DNA from: Haematobia irritans
Lineage: Eukaryota > Arthropoda > Insecta > Diptera > Muscidae
Direction: 5' to 3'
NCBI RefSeq assembly: GCF_050003625.1
Contig: NC_134398.1
Coordinates: 112,258,145 to 112,322,144 of the forward strand
Length of the DNA stretch: 64,000 bases
Positions 33,858 to 45,165 of the stretch are shown here, piece after piece. A program made the translations under genes and the position numbers. Every line of letters begins with the position of its first letter. Positions within the stretch are counted from its first letter, which is position 1. The notes beneath the pieces are model-generated. The model was given only the letters and a program-made list of their open reading frames with translations. It ran no database searches and was not told where the DNA came from.

Positions 33858-35515
33858 CTAGGTTAGGTTAGGTTAGGTTAAAGTGGCAGCCCGATTAATT
33901 TTCAGGCTCACTTAGACTATTCAGTCCATTGTGATACCACATTTAACTAAAAGTACCTATTACATATGGGCTCTTCTAGTCTTAACCACTGAACCTTCTC
34001 TATTATTTACTTTTGTGGAACCAACCAGATTGCTCCAAAAACATTAACAAACTGCTTAAGTTAACGTTTTCCAGGTCAGCCAGTAATCTAAAGCTATATG
34101 CTTCTAAAATTCGCTTACGCCTTACACAAAAAGCAGGACACTCACACAAGAGGTGTTAATTGATTCCTTTTCCTCCACATCATGACAGCTTATACAATAG
34201 TCATTATACTTCACACCTATAGTTTTTGCAAATTCGCCTATCAGGCAGCGACCCGTTATAGCAGATATCAGGAGTGATATCTGACGTCTCGAGAACACTA
34301 GCATATCTAGTGTGCGGTTTAAGTTTAAATGGGGCCATATTTGTTTGGTGTCGTTACGACCCTTGCAATTTTCCCATCGAATATTGGCCATCATAACAGC
34401 CTTCTCACGCAGTAAGAGCTTGCAGGTGGCCAGAGGCATACCAACAGATTCTAGTTCCCCTGGAATATGTAAGGTAGTTCCTAGCATTGCTACCTCATCT
34501 GCTTCGCTGTTCCCCGGTATGTTCCTATGGCCAGGCACCCATATTAGGTGAATATTGTACTGCTCAGCCATCTCATTGAGAGATTTGCGGCAGTCTATGG
34601 CCGTTTTCGAGTTAAGGAACACAGAGTCCAAGGATTTTATTGCAGGTTGACTCTCTGAGTATATATTAATGCCAATATTTGTTGGAACATTACTTCTGAG
34701 TCAATTCACCACCTCTCTTATTGCCAATATTTCAGCCTGAAAAACACTACAGTGATTAGGTAATCTTTTCGCTATTCGAATTTCCAGATCTTTAGAATAT
34801 ACTCCGAACCCCACTTGTCCATTCAAGTTGGAGCCATCAGTATAGAAATCTATATATCTCTTATTCCCCGGGGTCTGTGTACACCACGCCTCACTGTTGG
34901 GAATTAGAGTTCAAACTTTTTGTCGAAAAGTGGTTTTGCCAGGGTGTAATTCACTACGTTAGGCACATCTGGCATTACTTTGAGGACCGAACTATGACCG
35001 TACATTTTTTCCGACCACAGCGATAGCTCGCGCAACCGCACAGCCGTTGTTGCAGCTGACTGTTTGGCCAAAATGTCTAAAGGTAATAGATGTAGCATGA
35101 CATTAAGGGAGTCTGTTCCAGTCTTACTAAATGCGCCTGAGATACATAAGTATTCTTTGACAGATAGTGAGCTTTCAATAAAGCTGACTAGTTCATGCAA
35201 TGTGGTCTCAGTCGACCTGCCCTTCGAGTATGCATGCTGTCGTTTCGAGAGCAAACTTGAATCCACGCTAGTTCTAAGATACATGTCTATCATCCTCTCC
35301 AGGGTCTTAAGTAGGAATGACGATAAGCTGATTGGTCGGAAATCCTTCGCACTCGAGTGAGAGGCTTTTCCTGCTTTAGGTATGAAGACGACTTTTGTTT
35401 CCCTCCACTTTTCTGGAATATATGCTAAGTTTACACATCGTTTATATATCACCGTCAACCAGGGGATAATTCTTTCAGCCACTGCCTGTAACTCCGCCGG
35501 AGACATTCCATCATT
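33858..35515 (-). mobile_element. LOA/I-type LINE copy 2, internally deleted
   Basis: The 3' (TTAGGT)n tail at 33860 abuts the gypsy element; the body is about 85-90 percent like the first LINE by eye. It retains the end of ORF2: part of RT, then RNase H and the zinc cluster. The RT catalytic core is deleted (see next entries). The gypsy duplication CTAG lies at the first bases of the tail, so the LINE was there first. Confidence 0.8.
34122..34840 (-). pseudogene. LINE copy 2 RNase H
   Basis: The frame 34122-34631 covers IWVPGHRNIPGNSEADEVA and YCISCHDVEEKES. The upstream part to YTDGSNLNG at about 34830 is broken by a stop near 34700. It shows the frame as it was before the 2-bp insertion found in LINE copy 1. 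Confidence 0.8.
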
Positions 35516-35569
35516 CACACAAGAGGTTTTTATTTGATTCATTTTCCTCCGCGCCATTAGTTTTTGCAA
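34904..35569 (-). pseudogene. LINE copy 2 RT with catalytic core deleted
   Basis: A 221-codon frame beginning with INDG-MSPAELQAVAERIIPW-like sequence that copy 1 has lost, then VVFIPKAGKASHSSAKDFRP and HAYSKGRSTETTLHELVSF. At about 35150 it jumps in frame from SSLSVKEY to LCISGAFSKTGTDSL, removing the AF, PQG and YADD blocks. The protein cannot be a polymerase. The first residues (MQKLMARRKMNQ) read through LINE fragment 3. Confidence 0.85.
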
Positions 35570-35895
35570 ACTCGCCTATCAGACACCGACGTCTTATAGC
35601 AGATGTCAGGAGTGATATCTCACGTTTTGAGAACATTAGCATATCTAGGTGCGGTTTAAGTATAGATGGGGCCATATTTGCTTGGTGTCATTGCAACCCT
35701 TGCAATTCCCCCATCGGACAATCGCTATCATAACTGCCGTCTGACGCGGTATGAGCTTGCAGGTAGTCAGAGCAATACCAACATATTCTAGTTCCCCTGG
35801 AATATGTAAGGTAGGTTTCTAGCCTTGCTAACTCATCCGCTTGCTAACTCATCCGCTTGCACTTACCTGGTACTTTTCTGTGGCCAGGCACCCAT
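35516..35895 (-). mobile_element. LINE fragment 3 (RNase H region)
   Basis: The sequence repeats the RNase H and zinc-cluster part of the LOA-like LINE (GGAATATGTAAGGTAG, GGCCAGGCACCCATATTA) with small deletions and an 18-bp tandem duplication, GCTAACTCATCCGCTT, at about 35828 and 35845. It abuts copy 2 head-to-tail with no spacer. Confidence 0.75.
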
Positions 35896-36169
35896 ATTAA
35901 ACTGAAAGGAAAATGTACACCCTCAAAAAAAAATCGCTTCTTTAACATATGTTTGTTTTATGTGAACATATTATATGTTTGGAAGCATTTTGAGCCCAAA
36001 AATATTATATGCTTGGAAGAATTTTTCGCAAACACGATTGTGCTCATTCCCTAACATACTCGTAATTTTCACTTCCACGAAATATTTTAGTTCTTGGCAC
36101 CTTTTTCTGTAATACAAATAATGTTGAAGAAATTATACACTTTTAAAATTTTTTAAATTTTACCTTTCG

Positions 36170-36243
36170 CCTGCACGGAGAATCGAACCGAAGACTATAC
36201 AGTTTGTAAGCCAACACACTATCCCTGGGCTACGTAGCTGTTA
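36170..36243 (-). ncRNA. tRNA-like sequence, minus-strand member (copy B)
   Basis: Minus-strand A-box region ACGTAGCCCAGGGATAGTG and B-box region TCGGTTCGATTCTCC, spaced as in a tRNA. The B box is better preserved than in copy A. Confidence 0.55.
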
Positions 36244-36351
36244 TAGTCACCAGTAGATAATTATCGTTATAAGTTACATTTATATAGCATAGTTTGCAGC
36301 GCCCACGAGCCCATGCAAACATAACATTATTTAACAGAAACATACATTTGT

Positions 36352-36426
36352 TTGCCACGTGGAGCAGTGGTTAGCATATCTGCCTTGCATGCAAAGGGTC
36401 GTGGGTTCAATCCCTGCTCCGACCGA
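36352..36426 (+). ncRNA. tRNA-like sequence, plus-strand member (copy B)
   Basis: GGAGCAGTGGTTAGCAT (A box) and GGGTTCAATCCC (B box), ending GCTCCGACCGAACAC, with T8 immediately after. Closely resembles the SINE head and the copies at 17852 and 41197. Confidence 0.65.
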
Positions 36427-37679
36427 ACACTTTTTTTTAATTTACACATTTATATTTATACTATATTAACTTTTTATAATGAAACTTCGAAATGTGGGTT
36501 ATTAAAGATTTTTAGTCAGTAACAGTGCTTGATATAAACGAAATTGACTGATTTTTGGATAAAATATTTTTTTATTGTAAAAATAACAATTTTGTAACAA
36601 AAAACTGTTTTTGGTACAAAACTTTAAAATTTGGAAGGAATTCAAAAACTCTAACAAAAGAAGAACGTGGAGTCGAGTATAAACATACATAAATAATTTT
36701 ATAATATAAACATAAATTTATTTAGGCGTGAACAGTTTTTTACTAGCATTTAACACCATCGCTCTAAAATGCCTCTTATTTTTCTTTAATAATTCATTTT
36801 AAAGAAAATAAACTTTTTAAATTGTTTTAGCTGCAAAACTAGAACTTAATGTCCGCTTTTATATTTGAGGGTGTCCGTCAACTCCTCGTGGACTACTTAT
36901 TATTAAAGAGGAACTAAACTTTGTTTTTATACATTTTACTGTGTAATTTTCCACTATTTCCTCCTTATTTCATTTTACTGTCCCAACTCTAAAAAGAGTA
37001 TAGTGCCCTTTCGTTATTTTTATGAAGACCCCTGATTTCTTTTAACGAACCAAGAAAAAAATTGTGCCGATAATGCCAAAATTATAAACAAACCACATGT
37101 CCACACATACATAAAATGCTGCTCTCAAGGCGAAATCATATGCTGTTTGTTTTTCAAATGTCTATTCTCTTGGTTCCGAATGTATATTCTCTTTATTCAA
37201 ATTAAATAATATTTAGACTTAAGCATATCAAATTTTTGGCCTTATCATAAAACAGTTTTCCGAAACAACATACAAGCGGTTTCACAGAAATGTTTCTCTT
37301 TTGATTCTTTCGCTGTGTTATGTTGATATCTTTCGTCAACTCTCCCGGTTTCCATCTCTATTTCTTTCTCTATACTCTCCCTATCGCTTTGAATAAAATA
37401 TCACAACATATGTATGTTTAGTCGAAATTTGTAAATTTATATATGTTTGCATTCACACATATGATTTTTATGAAACATTCATGCCCCAAACATAATATAT
37501 TCTAACATATTAACATAGATGTCCCAAACATTTAGTGTTAGTTTAGGAACATTACATGTTTGCACTTAAATATATTGTGTTTTAAAATTTTTCCAGAAAC
37601 ATATTTTGTGTATATCGGAACATATGAAAAACATATTTTTCTAACAGTGTACGTCATGAGAACGACAAAAACGAGCTAA

Positions 37680-38000
37680 CGTTGCATTTCATCCCGGTGA
37701 TGAATTTTTCGTCATGCCGATGAATTGTAATCCATCGCTGTGAGGAACATATTAACATCCCATAGATCACTTTATTTCGTCCAGGTGATGAAAGTATTTC
37801 ATCTATGCGATTATTCTCTTTCATCCATGTGATGATGAAATTCTTCAAAAATACGATTCTCCTGCAGCGTCACTACAAACGCGATCCAGTCATCCAGTCA
37901 TCAATATGATGCTATCGATTCATCAATTTGACGTAATCGATTCATCTATATGATGTAAACCGTTCACACATTTGATGTAATATATTCATCGATTTTATGG
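37680..38000. repeat. Cluster of short CATC...GATG palindromes
   Basis: At least nine motifs of the form (T)CATC-N4-7-GATG(A) occur in 320 bp, for example TCATCCATGTGATGATGA at 37813 and ATTCATCTATATGATGTAA near 37940. No longer unit is evident. The role is unknown. Confidence 0.6.
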
Positions 38001-40685
38001 TAAGGGCGGATATGTTCGCTACATAGACAAATGTATACTAATGAATGGACTGATATTATATTCATCCACTCGATAATATCAATTCGTTTACATTGCGACT
38101 TATATTGACTTATATTGGTGAATAGAAATATTTTCTACGACACTTTTAATAAGCAACCATATTGGTTTATATAAATTGGTTGGTTTATATAAATTTACAT
38201 TTTATTTATTTGAAATAAAGTACAATTAACGAAATAAATACGTATATAAAATTTATGATACACATGCTAATATCTACTTTTCTTCGAAATACATATGTTG
38301 ATTTTTATGAAGTGACCATCTAGATACACAAACATTACATACTTTAGTAGTGTTTAGATCACCAATAGCATGGACGAAAAGTTTTGAGGGTTCAGCCTGT
38401 GGAGTAAAAAATGTATAAAAAAAATTTAATATTGTTATTTTGAATTATTGTAAAATATATTCGATCCTAGTAGAATTTTGGACAACATTTAACCATAAAC
38501 AGCTTATCTACGTCTGATAGACGTAAGCGTTTTTTAGTTTTTCGCTCTCTCTCATGAAAATTAGTACCGAAACGTGTTTAAATTATAAGAATTTGTATAT
38601 AGAATCGGTGTAAGTACAAAAATTTAAAACAAAAATCCACAAATTTTATCCACATGATGACAAGCTATGATATATCCCACATACGTATATATAGCTTATC
38701 CGTGACTTTCAGTAGGTTAAGATTTCTTTTGTGCCCAAATGTTCTCCTTCCATTTGATTTTTTTTTTTTTCATTAAATTCGTCTTTCTACTTTAATTTCA
38801 GTTTAAAACCATGTTCGGTTCTCATACTTTCATAAACATATAACATTATCATCTTTATTAGATGAATGCTTCTTCTTTTAAGAGCATGCCTCTCAAAAGA
38901 ATAATGTCCCACAATATCATCGACTGTCTATATGTTTAAGCAAATGATAACATTTTAACATAAATGCTTAAAATATTCTTTATTTTGGTTAAAAAAATGA
39001 TTGCATATATAACACTTCATGCCTTTTTGTTTTTACTCACTTTTTGTTTTTCTTTTCACTTTCACAACTTTAATCAATTAGCTCTTTATTTTCGGCATGC
39101 GCGACCACCTTTATACTTTGAAATAAACTCATCAACTGAGAAGATCCTTTTGAGATATTCTTACCGCATAGAAAAAAACAACATTTCTACCACACAACTA
39201 CGTGTGGATGTGTTATTGCATTAGTATTTGAATACATATCAACGGAGTAGATGACATTTTTCGTATACTTGATTACTTTTTTCGTCAATTTTATGACTTT
39301 AATTGTTCTTATACATCTTGGAAGCCAATTTAAAAACAACCATGTGAACAAATGTTTGCTCAAATTCCCGTTTGAGTAAAGTTAAATGTGGTGAGAGCAA
39401 GAAATACCCAACAAAAAATAACTTTGCTCTCATAAAAAAAGTAAAAACGTACCGTTATTTGAAAACAAGAAACGTAGCAAGCGCATTTGTATGTGTGTCT
39501 GTTTTAGTTAGAGAAATGAATACATATCTACAGAACGAATGAATTCTACCATCGAATTGAACACTGTTTTTGTCATATTGACGATCAATTCGACTTTTAG
39601 GTATTTCACTTTACACTTTCACCCTTTCCAGAGTGTGCTACGTCGACTTAGCATGTTTTGATGGAGTTCGTTGTTTCTTATTGGGATTGATGTGAATTGC
39701 ATCCTGTCAAAAGTTCGAATTTATTGGACATTTCTATCAAAAGTTATGGTTAATATTGTACTTAGCCTTTGACTAAAGTTTTAAAAAATGTCCAACCCAA
39801 AAAGGGCAAAAGGTTTGTGCGGTCTAAAGTGGTCTAAGTCATTTTTAGCTATGTTCTATTATCACTATTTTGAGTTCGTACATACTAAAAAAAAATTATA
39901 AAAAATATGATTTTAAGACAGAAAATAAGGGAATTTCTATTTTATACGGGTTTTGAGAAATTTCAAAAAACAAAACTTGTATCTTGTTTCCTGTAAAATT
40001 CACATTAGCGCACTTTGGAATGTAGGCATCGAAATGTAACTTACAATCATATATATTGTATGTATACCGCATATCGTTTTATGTTTTATTTGGTATTGAG
40101 ATTTTTTCGCCACATATTTCAGATAAAAATGTGTTTCATGAATTTGAAGACTCTTTCACCGCATTTACGAAAACCATTATCCGTGATACATCATAAAACA
40201 CTTAAAACCTTTTTTCGACCTTAAGGTAAGTACTATGTTCGCTTTTCGCGTTGAAATTTTCGTGGTTACTTTATTAAAACAGCTCAATACAAAGCAGATA
40301 AATTGACTCAATTGATGCGCAGTTTCTTGTTCCTCTAGATTTCGACAAGACGTTACAGGAATAAGTTTGTTGTCAATTATAATTTTGATTATTTAAAGAA
40401 AAGTAATCGCGAAAATAAAGTGGTTTTCAACTCGAAAACCGAACATAGTACCCACCTTTATATTAAAATGTGGAATTCATATAAAGGGACTTGATATAGA
40501 CAAAATTAATTTAATTCCAACGTTAGTTTTGGGAAACTTTTCCTGAATCAAGAAGAAAATAAATTCGTCTCGTAACGAAACGGGATCGTCAATGTGACGA
40601 ACCATAAAAAGAAGAAATATCGACTTTAATGATTGATTTCGTCACGTGGACTACCGAAAACTCACATGGACTAAACTTTTCATCG
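38001..40685. other. A/T-rich stretch with no recognised gene
   Basis: The longest frames (86 and 69 codons) show no recognisable domain. I see no clean inverted repeats or duplications. Part of this stretch could be unique DNA. Confidence 0.35.
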
Positions 40686-41006
40686 CATACACTCAAAAAA
40701 ATAATTCTTTCCTCCCAAACGAAATTTTAGACAAACAAAGTTCGTTTCTCATTTGCTTTTCGCTGTAAGGAAGTGTATTTGGGAGAAAAGTATATACTTT
40801 TTGTGATAAACGTTTATTCTTTTCCAGGATGTAAAAACAATTTCATAAGGACAAATTCAAAAAAAACATTGTTTTCTTGCTAATTGTATTTTCCCTCACA
40901 TCTTTCTCACATCCACGATGTTTTTTAGTTCTTAACACCTTTTCCTGTAATACCAACAATGTAGAAGAAATTATACGATTTTATAAATTTTTAAAATTTT
41001 TTTTAC

Positions 41007-41085
41007 CTTTCGCCTGGACGGAGAGTCGAACCGCGGACCATGCACTTTGTAAGCCAACACACTAACCACTGAGCTATGTACCTGT
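41007..41085 (-). ncRNA. tRNA-like sequence, minus-strand member (copy C)
   Basis: Minus-strand A box ATAGCTCAGTGGTTAGTG, anticodon-loop-like CTTACAA, and B box GGTTCGACTCTCC. This is the best-preserved minus-strand member of the family. Confidence 0.6.
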
Positions 41086-41196
41086 TGTGGTCATCAATAG
41101 ATAAAAATCCATATAAGTTATATTTATATAGCATAGCTTGCGGCGCCCACGAACCGAATAAACAAAGTTTATTTAACAGAAACAAACATTTAGTTT

Positions 41197-41268
41197 GGCA
41201 CCGTGGTGCAGTGGTTGCTACGTCCGACTTGCATGCCAAGGGTCGTGGGTTCGATCCCTGCTTCGACC
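41197..41268 (+). ncRNA. tRNA-like sequence, plus-strand member (copy C)
   Basis: GTGGTGCAGTGGTTGCTACG (A box) and GGGTTCGATCCC (B box), ending GCTTCGACC, followed by a T11 run at about 41273. Confidence 0.65.
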
Positions 41269-41629
41269 AAAGTTTTTTTTTTTACATATATTTCAGATAT
41301 GTTCGGAAGATTCCGAAAAAATGTTCAACATTACATTGTAGTATATTAAATTTTGAACTGTAAACTGTGTCTTATTAAAGACCTAAAGTCAGAAAAGAAC
41401 AGTGTTTGATATAAACGAAATGGACTGTGTTGTTGTTTCAAAAAGAACTTTTTTTATTGAAAAAATAAAAATTTTGTAACAAACGAATTTTTTTGATGAT
41501 AAAAGTTTAACATTTTCGAAGCAATTCAAAAACTCTAACAAAAGAAAAACGTTTTCGGTACACGTTTTCCAAACGTTTTTTTTTCTTTGCGTGTAGACGA
41601 AAACACATTGATGAAACTGAATCGTCAAT

Positions 41630-41695
41630 GTCTCATTAAGAGATTTGCGGCAGTTTATTGCCGTTTTCGAGTAAAGGAACGCAGAGTCCAAGGAC
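41630..41695 (-). mobile_element. 66-bp LINE RNase H fragment
   Basis: ATTAAGAGATTTGCGGCAGT through AACGCAGAGTCCAAGGA matches the LOA-like LINE at 21374-21430. The copia 5' LTR begins directly after it. Confidence 0.75.
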
Positions 41696-41835
41696 TGTTG
41701 AAATAACTTTGTATGATAATACTGTATTACAACACAATTAATTTTAACATAGTAGGTTTCCTACATTTGCTTTATATTCAAACACTCAAATATTCTGTTT
41801 GTTCACTCTAATTTTAAACGTTGTTTGTCTCAATA
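41696..41835 (+). repeat. Copia 5' LTR (140 bp)
   Basis: Starts TGTTGAAATAAC and ends TGTCTCAATA. Relative to the 3' LTR it lacks 33 bp (the CATTAAATAAAG...TTAAATTA segment), so the two LTRs differ by an indel and about two substitutions. Confidence 0.85.
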
Positions 41836-41850
41836 GGTTATGGGCCTACA
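41836..41850 (+). promoter_or_regulatory. Copia primer-binding site
   Basis: GGTTATGGGCCTA immediately follows the LTR; copia elements use an internal fragment of initiator tRNA-Met with this complement. Confidence 0.7.
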
Positions 41851-41997
41851 CTCATAACGAAATTTCCAAAAATACAGAATCGCGATTTTGATTTTTATTA
41901 CTCTGTGTGTCGGATAAAGGAAAATCTGAGGAAAGCTGGGCGCTGGATGTAGTTTGGAATAAGGAGTTGGTATATAGATTGGAAAATTCGTGGAGAC

Positions 41998-42692
41998 ATG
42001 ACGTCGTATAATGGTCAAATTCCGTTGTTGAACGGAAGCAATTTTTCAACATGGAAGACGCAGATGGAAGCAATTTTACATAAAAATCGATTATTAAATA
42101 TCGCATTGGGTATTGAGAAATCTCCTGCATGTCAAGGTATATCGGACACCGCGTCGAATGCTGAAAAAATTTGTTATGAAAACAAAGTCAGAGACTTCCA
42201 AGAAAGAGATATGGATGCAAGAGCTGAAATTTTATTATGTTTAGAGCCGAGTATTGTTAACATGGTAAGAAATATCAAAACTTCGTCGGAAATACCTTTG
42301 ACCGAAAGTCAATAAGAAAGAAAATTGAGTGCTACAGAAAACTTCTAAATGTTTCAGAGTTTATAATAGAATTTGATATTTGTGTGTCATCAATGCTAGA
42401 AATGGGAGTCAAACTTGATGAAGATTTGCTCTCTGTAGTTTTAGTTGATGCACTACCTGGAAAATTTTCGGCAATCAAAGCGGCGGTTGATACAGCGAAT
42501 GAATTTCCGAAAATTGTTGTTTTGAAGTCAATGCAATGTAATGAAAATAAAGCATTATCGCAACAAAATGAACTATGTATCCATGACCTACAAAAGAAAC
42601 GGGGAAGAAGGTATGTACAAGTCTGAAATTCAGTGTTACCGATGTAAGAAAAGGGGACATAAGGCCAACGACTGTAGGACAAATTTGTCATA
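41998..42692 (+). pseudogene. Copia Gag
   Basis: The frame starts MTSYNGQIPLLNGSNFSTWK, the usual Gag beginning in copia elements. It is interrupted by a stop near 42313 and a frame change, continues at 42384-42626, and ends with the zinc knuckle CYRCKKRGHKANDC (about 42632-42675), a C-x2-C-x4-H-x4-C motif, in a third frame. Gag would build the particle. Confidence 0.8.
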
Positions 42693-42764
42693 AAAAAAGT
42701 TCACATGAAAACGGCGATAATATTTTAGGAGCTGTAGAGAATGTTTTTTCTGCAAAATCTTTTC

Positions 42765-42825
42765 AAGATTGGGTAATAGACAGCGGAGCATCCTCACACA
42801 TGTGCAATCAGCAATCCCTATTTGT
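42765..42825 (+). pseudogene. Copia protease remnant
   Basis: DWVIDSGASSHMCNQ is the aspartic protease signature (DSGAS) of copia elements. Sequence past 42825 no longer reads as copia Pol. Confidence 0.8.
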
Positions 42826-43090
42826 AAATAGGGCTGTTTTATTTTTGAACTGGTTGCAACATTTGTATGGGATTCGTTGCACTGGTGTTCTATTCAGAAC
42901 ATCTATCAGTACAAGACGCACCAGAGTCACCATGATATGCGAATTTTCTAGTTGTCAATATATGAATTGGCAACTAAAGTAATGATGGGAAAGGAACACA
43001 TCTCAAGTGAATGTCACATACAGAAAAGAAGAAGAAACGAAAGAAAAAGTAAATAAACAAATACAAAACATTTGTTTGGCTTTTGTGATA
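42826..43090. other. Unassigned insertion inside copia
   Basis: This segment separates the protease remnant from the mariner. It has a short tail rich in AAATAAACAAATACAAAAC near 43050 that could be the A-rich end of a retroposed fragment. I cannot name it. Confidence 0.3.
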
Positions 43091-44376
43091 AAGGGTGATA
43101 CGGTCAAAATTTGATCAAGGGAAAACGCGTGTAAATCGGTGAAATCGTTTATTTAAAAAATCAAATTAAATTTCTTTTTCAAGTTCAATTGGTATAAAAT
43201 TCAGGAAAAATATTCAGTTAGGCTTTCGCTTTTCCAAATCCGAATTGCCGGGCCTCACGCTTGACACCTGCCATCAGATTTTATACAGCCACCTTGTCCA
43301 CCTTCTTCGCAGCAGAAAGCCAGTTTGCCTTGAACTGCTGCTCGTCCTTAGCAGTTTTTTTGGTCTTCTTTAGGTTCCGCTTGACAATAGCCCAGTATTT
43401 CTCAATTGGGCGGAGCTCTGGTGTGTTGGGACGGTTCTTGTCCTTGGGAACCACCTGCACGTTGTTGGCGGCGTACCACTCCATGGCCTTTTTACCGTAA
43501 TGGCAAGATGCCAAATCCGGCCAAAACAGTACGGAACAACCGTGTTTCTTCAGGAAAGGCAGCAGACGTTTATTTAAACACTCTTTCACGTAAATTTCTT
43601 GGTTGACAGTCCCGGAAGCTATGAAAATGCTGCTTTTCAAGCCACAGGTACAGATGGCTTGCCAAACAGATATTTCTTTGCGAACTTTGATGTGCTTGAA
43701 AATATCTGCTACCTTTCCCCTTCCTTTTGCCGTATAAAACTCCTGTCCCGGAAGCTGCTTGTAGTCGGGTTTGACGTAGGTTTCGTCGTCCATTACCACG
43801 CAGTCAAACTTCGTCAGCATCGTCGTGTACAGCCTCCGGGATCGCGCTTTGGCCGTCGTATTTTGTTTATAATCGCGATTTGGAGTCACTACCTTCTTGT
43901 AAGTCGATAGTCCGGCTCGATTTTTGGCTCGATGCACGGTTGTAGACGACACACCCAGCTTATTTGCGGCATCTCGGAGAGAGAGGTTAGGGTTTCGCTT
44001 GAAACTACCGGCAACTCTCTTTGTCGTCTCAGCGGCTTCCGGTTTTCGATTTCCCCCCGATCCAGACTTCCTGGCTGTCGACAAACGTTCCCCAAACACT
44101 TTAATTACATTTCTAACGGTTGATTTGGCAACTTTTAGCGATTTTGCCAGCTTTGCGTGCGAGTAGCTTGGATTTTCGCGATGCGCGAGCATTTTGATAC
44201 GCTACTCTTCTTGCTTGGACGGCATTTTGACAACTGAAGAGTGAATTCCAAAATCAAAATAGGAGCAACATTCTACACACACACCTTCAAAATGAGGGGT
44301 GTTCAGGTTTTTTAAATGCAAAATTGAAAGAAATACGTCAAGTTTATATTGAACAAATTTTGACAGTATCATCCTT
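43091..44376 (-). mobile_element. Tc1/mariner DD37E transposon
   Basis: Terminal inverted repeats read AAGGGTGATACGGTCAAAATTT at the left and the complement of AAGGATGATACTGTCAAAATTT at the right. The TA target duplication is seen at 43089-43090 and 44377-44378. A 1286-bp element with a single transposase gene. It lies inside the copia element and is therefore younger. Confidence 0.9.
43245..44226 (-). pseudogene. DD37E mariner transposase with two nonsense mutations
   Basis: A cut-and-paste transposase that acts in the nucleus on the element ends. The long open part (43281-44192, 303 codons) has an N-terminal helix-turn-helix pair (HAKLAKSLKVAKSTVRNVIK and LRDAANKLGVSSTTVHRAK). Catalytic residues are D136 in VVMDDETYV, D225 in LFWPDLASCHY and E263 in PNTPELRPIEKYW; the spacing between the last two is 37 residues, which defines the DD37E group. 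The natural start is probably the ATG at about 44226 (MPSKQEE); a TAG follows at codon 8. A second stop at 43281 removes the last ~20 residues (NLMAGVKREARQFGFG). Otherwise intact. Confidence 0.9.
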
Positions 44377-44379
44377 TAT

Positions 44380-45165
44380 TATCGTGCCGCTACAAAAATT
44401 GATGTATTCTTCCCAAACTCTCAAAATTGATAAAAATAGATGCAGGTAATTATGCAAGAGTATGAAAAGAAAATAACATTCCCCTGTATCGAATCATGAG
44501 GAAATATCTGGAGACACAACTTTAGCTGTAACATCTCTAACAACTTCCAATAAAAGAACCTTCATGGAAATGGAACGCTTTCATTTGGACAATTCGTCAA
44601 AGATAATCGACCAGGCCTTGTCTCTATTATGCTCTGTTTATGGAATAATTCAATAAAATGCGTTAGTAGGCATTTGAGAGTAGTAATCCATTCCTAAATT
44701 TTTATATTTATATATCAAATTGTTTTTGTAACGTAGTCTACATATAGTAGTAAGATATATACTTAGTATTAAGGTGTAATTATATGTCAAGTTTTTGCAG
44801 TCCTTGATTGTAGTCCTAATTATTTTTATAAATTTTTTAAGTAAATTTAATGTAGTTCTTTATTTTGAGTATACCTGTAACCATATATGGCCATTTCGGC
44901 TTGGTTGTAAATTGAGTCAAATAAATAAAAATAAATAAATAAAATGACCGGCAATAATTATAATTAACTTATTGAAAAGCAAAATATCGATGGTTTTAAA
45001 GTAGGGGTATCATAAAAATGAGAAATAATCGCTCTTGAGTTTTAATTAATCTCTTATTAGTATAATTCTAAATAAATTTTATTTTGACAGCTGGGGGACC
45101 AAGTGTTGCCAATCAAAATCGAAATTTGAACTGAAACCATTTTTGCGTTTTCTTTTAGCACTGGT
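44380..45165. other. Noncoding stretch inside copia with an A-rich (AAATA)n tail
   Basis: Between the mariner and the integrase remnant. It includes AAATAAATAAAAATAAATAA at about 44921-44940, the kind of 3' tail left by a LINE or other retroposed sequence on the plus strand, but no coding part is recognisable. Confidence 0.35.

Larger units (their letters stand above)
35915..37648 (+). repeat. tRNA-pair noncoding repeat, copy B
   Basis: This is the most compact full copy. It starts near TACACCCTCAAAAAAAAATC and ends near CATATGAAAAACATAT then TTTTTCTAACAGTGTA. Both ends share a TACAC...AAAAA pattern that may be short inverted repeats. Divergent tRNA-like sequences lie at 36170-36243 (minus) and 36352-36426 (plus). 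There is no open frame above 65 codons. It matches copy A in order but lacks about 900 bp relative to it. Confidence 0.7.
40690..41629 (+). repeat. tRNA-pair noncoding repeat, copy C (left part)
   Basis: From about 40690 to 41560 the sequence follows copies A and B, including the divergent tRNA-like pair at 41007-41085 (minus) and 41197-41268 (plus). It then meets a 66-bp LINE fragment and the copia element; the right end of the repeat reappears at 46279. So one repeat copy was interrupted by later insertions and a deletion. Confidence 0.65.

Noticed and set aside
43261..44166. Plus-strand frames of 60-103 codons
   Set aside because: Antisense shadows of the mariner transposase.
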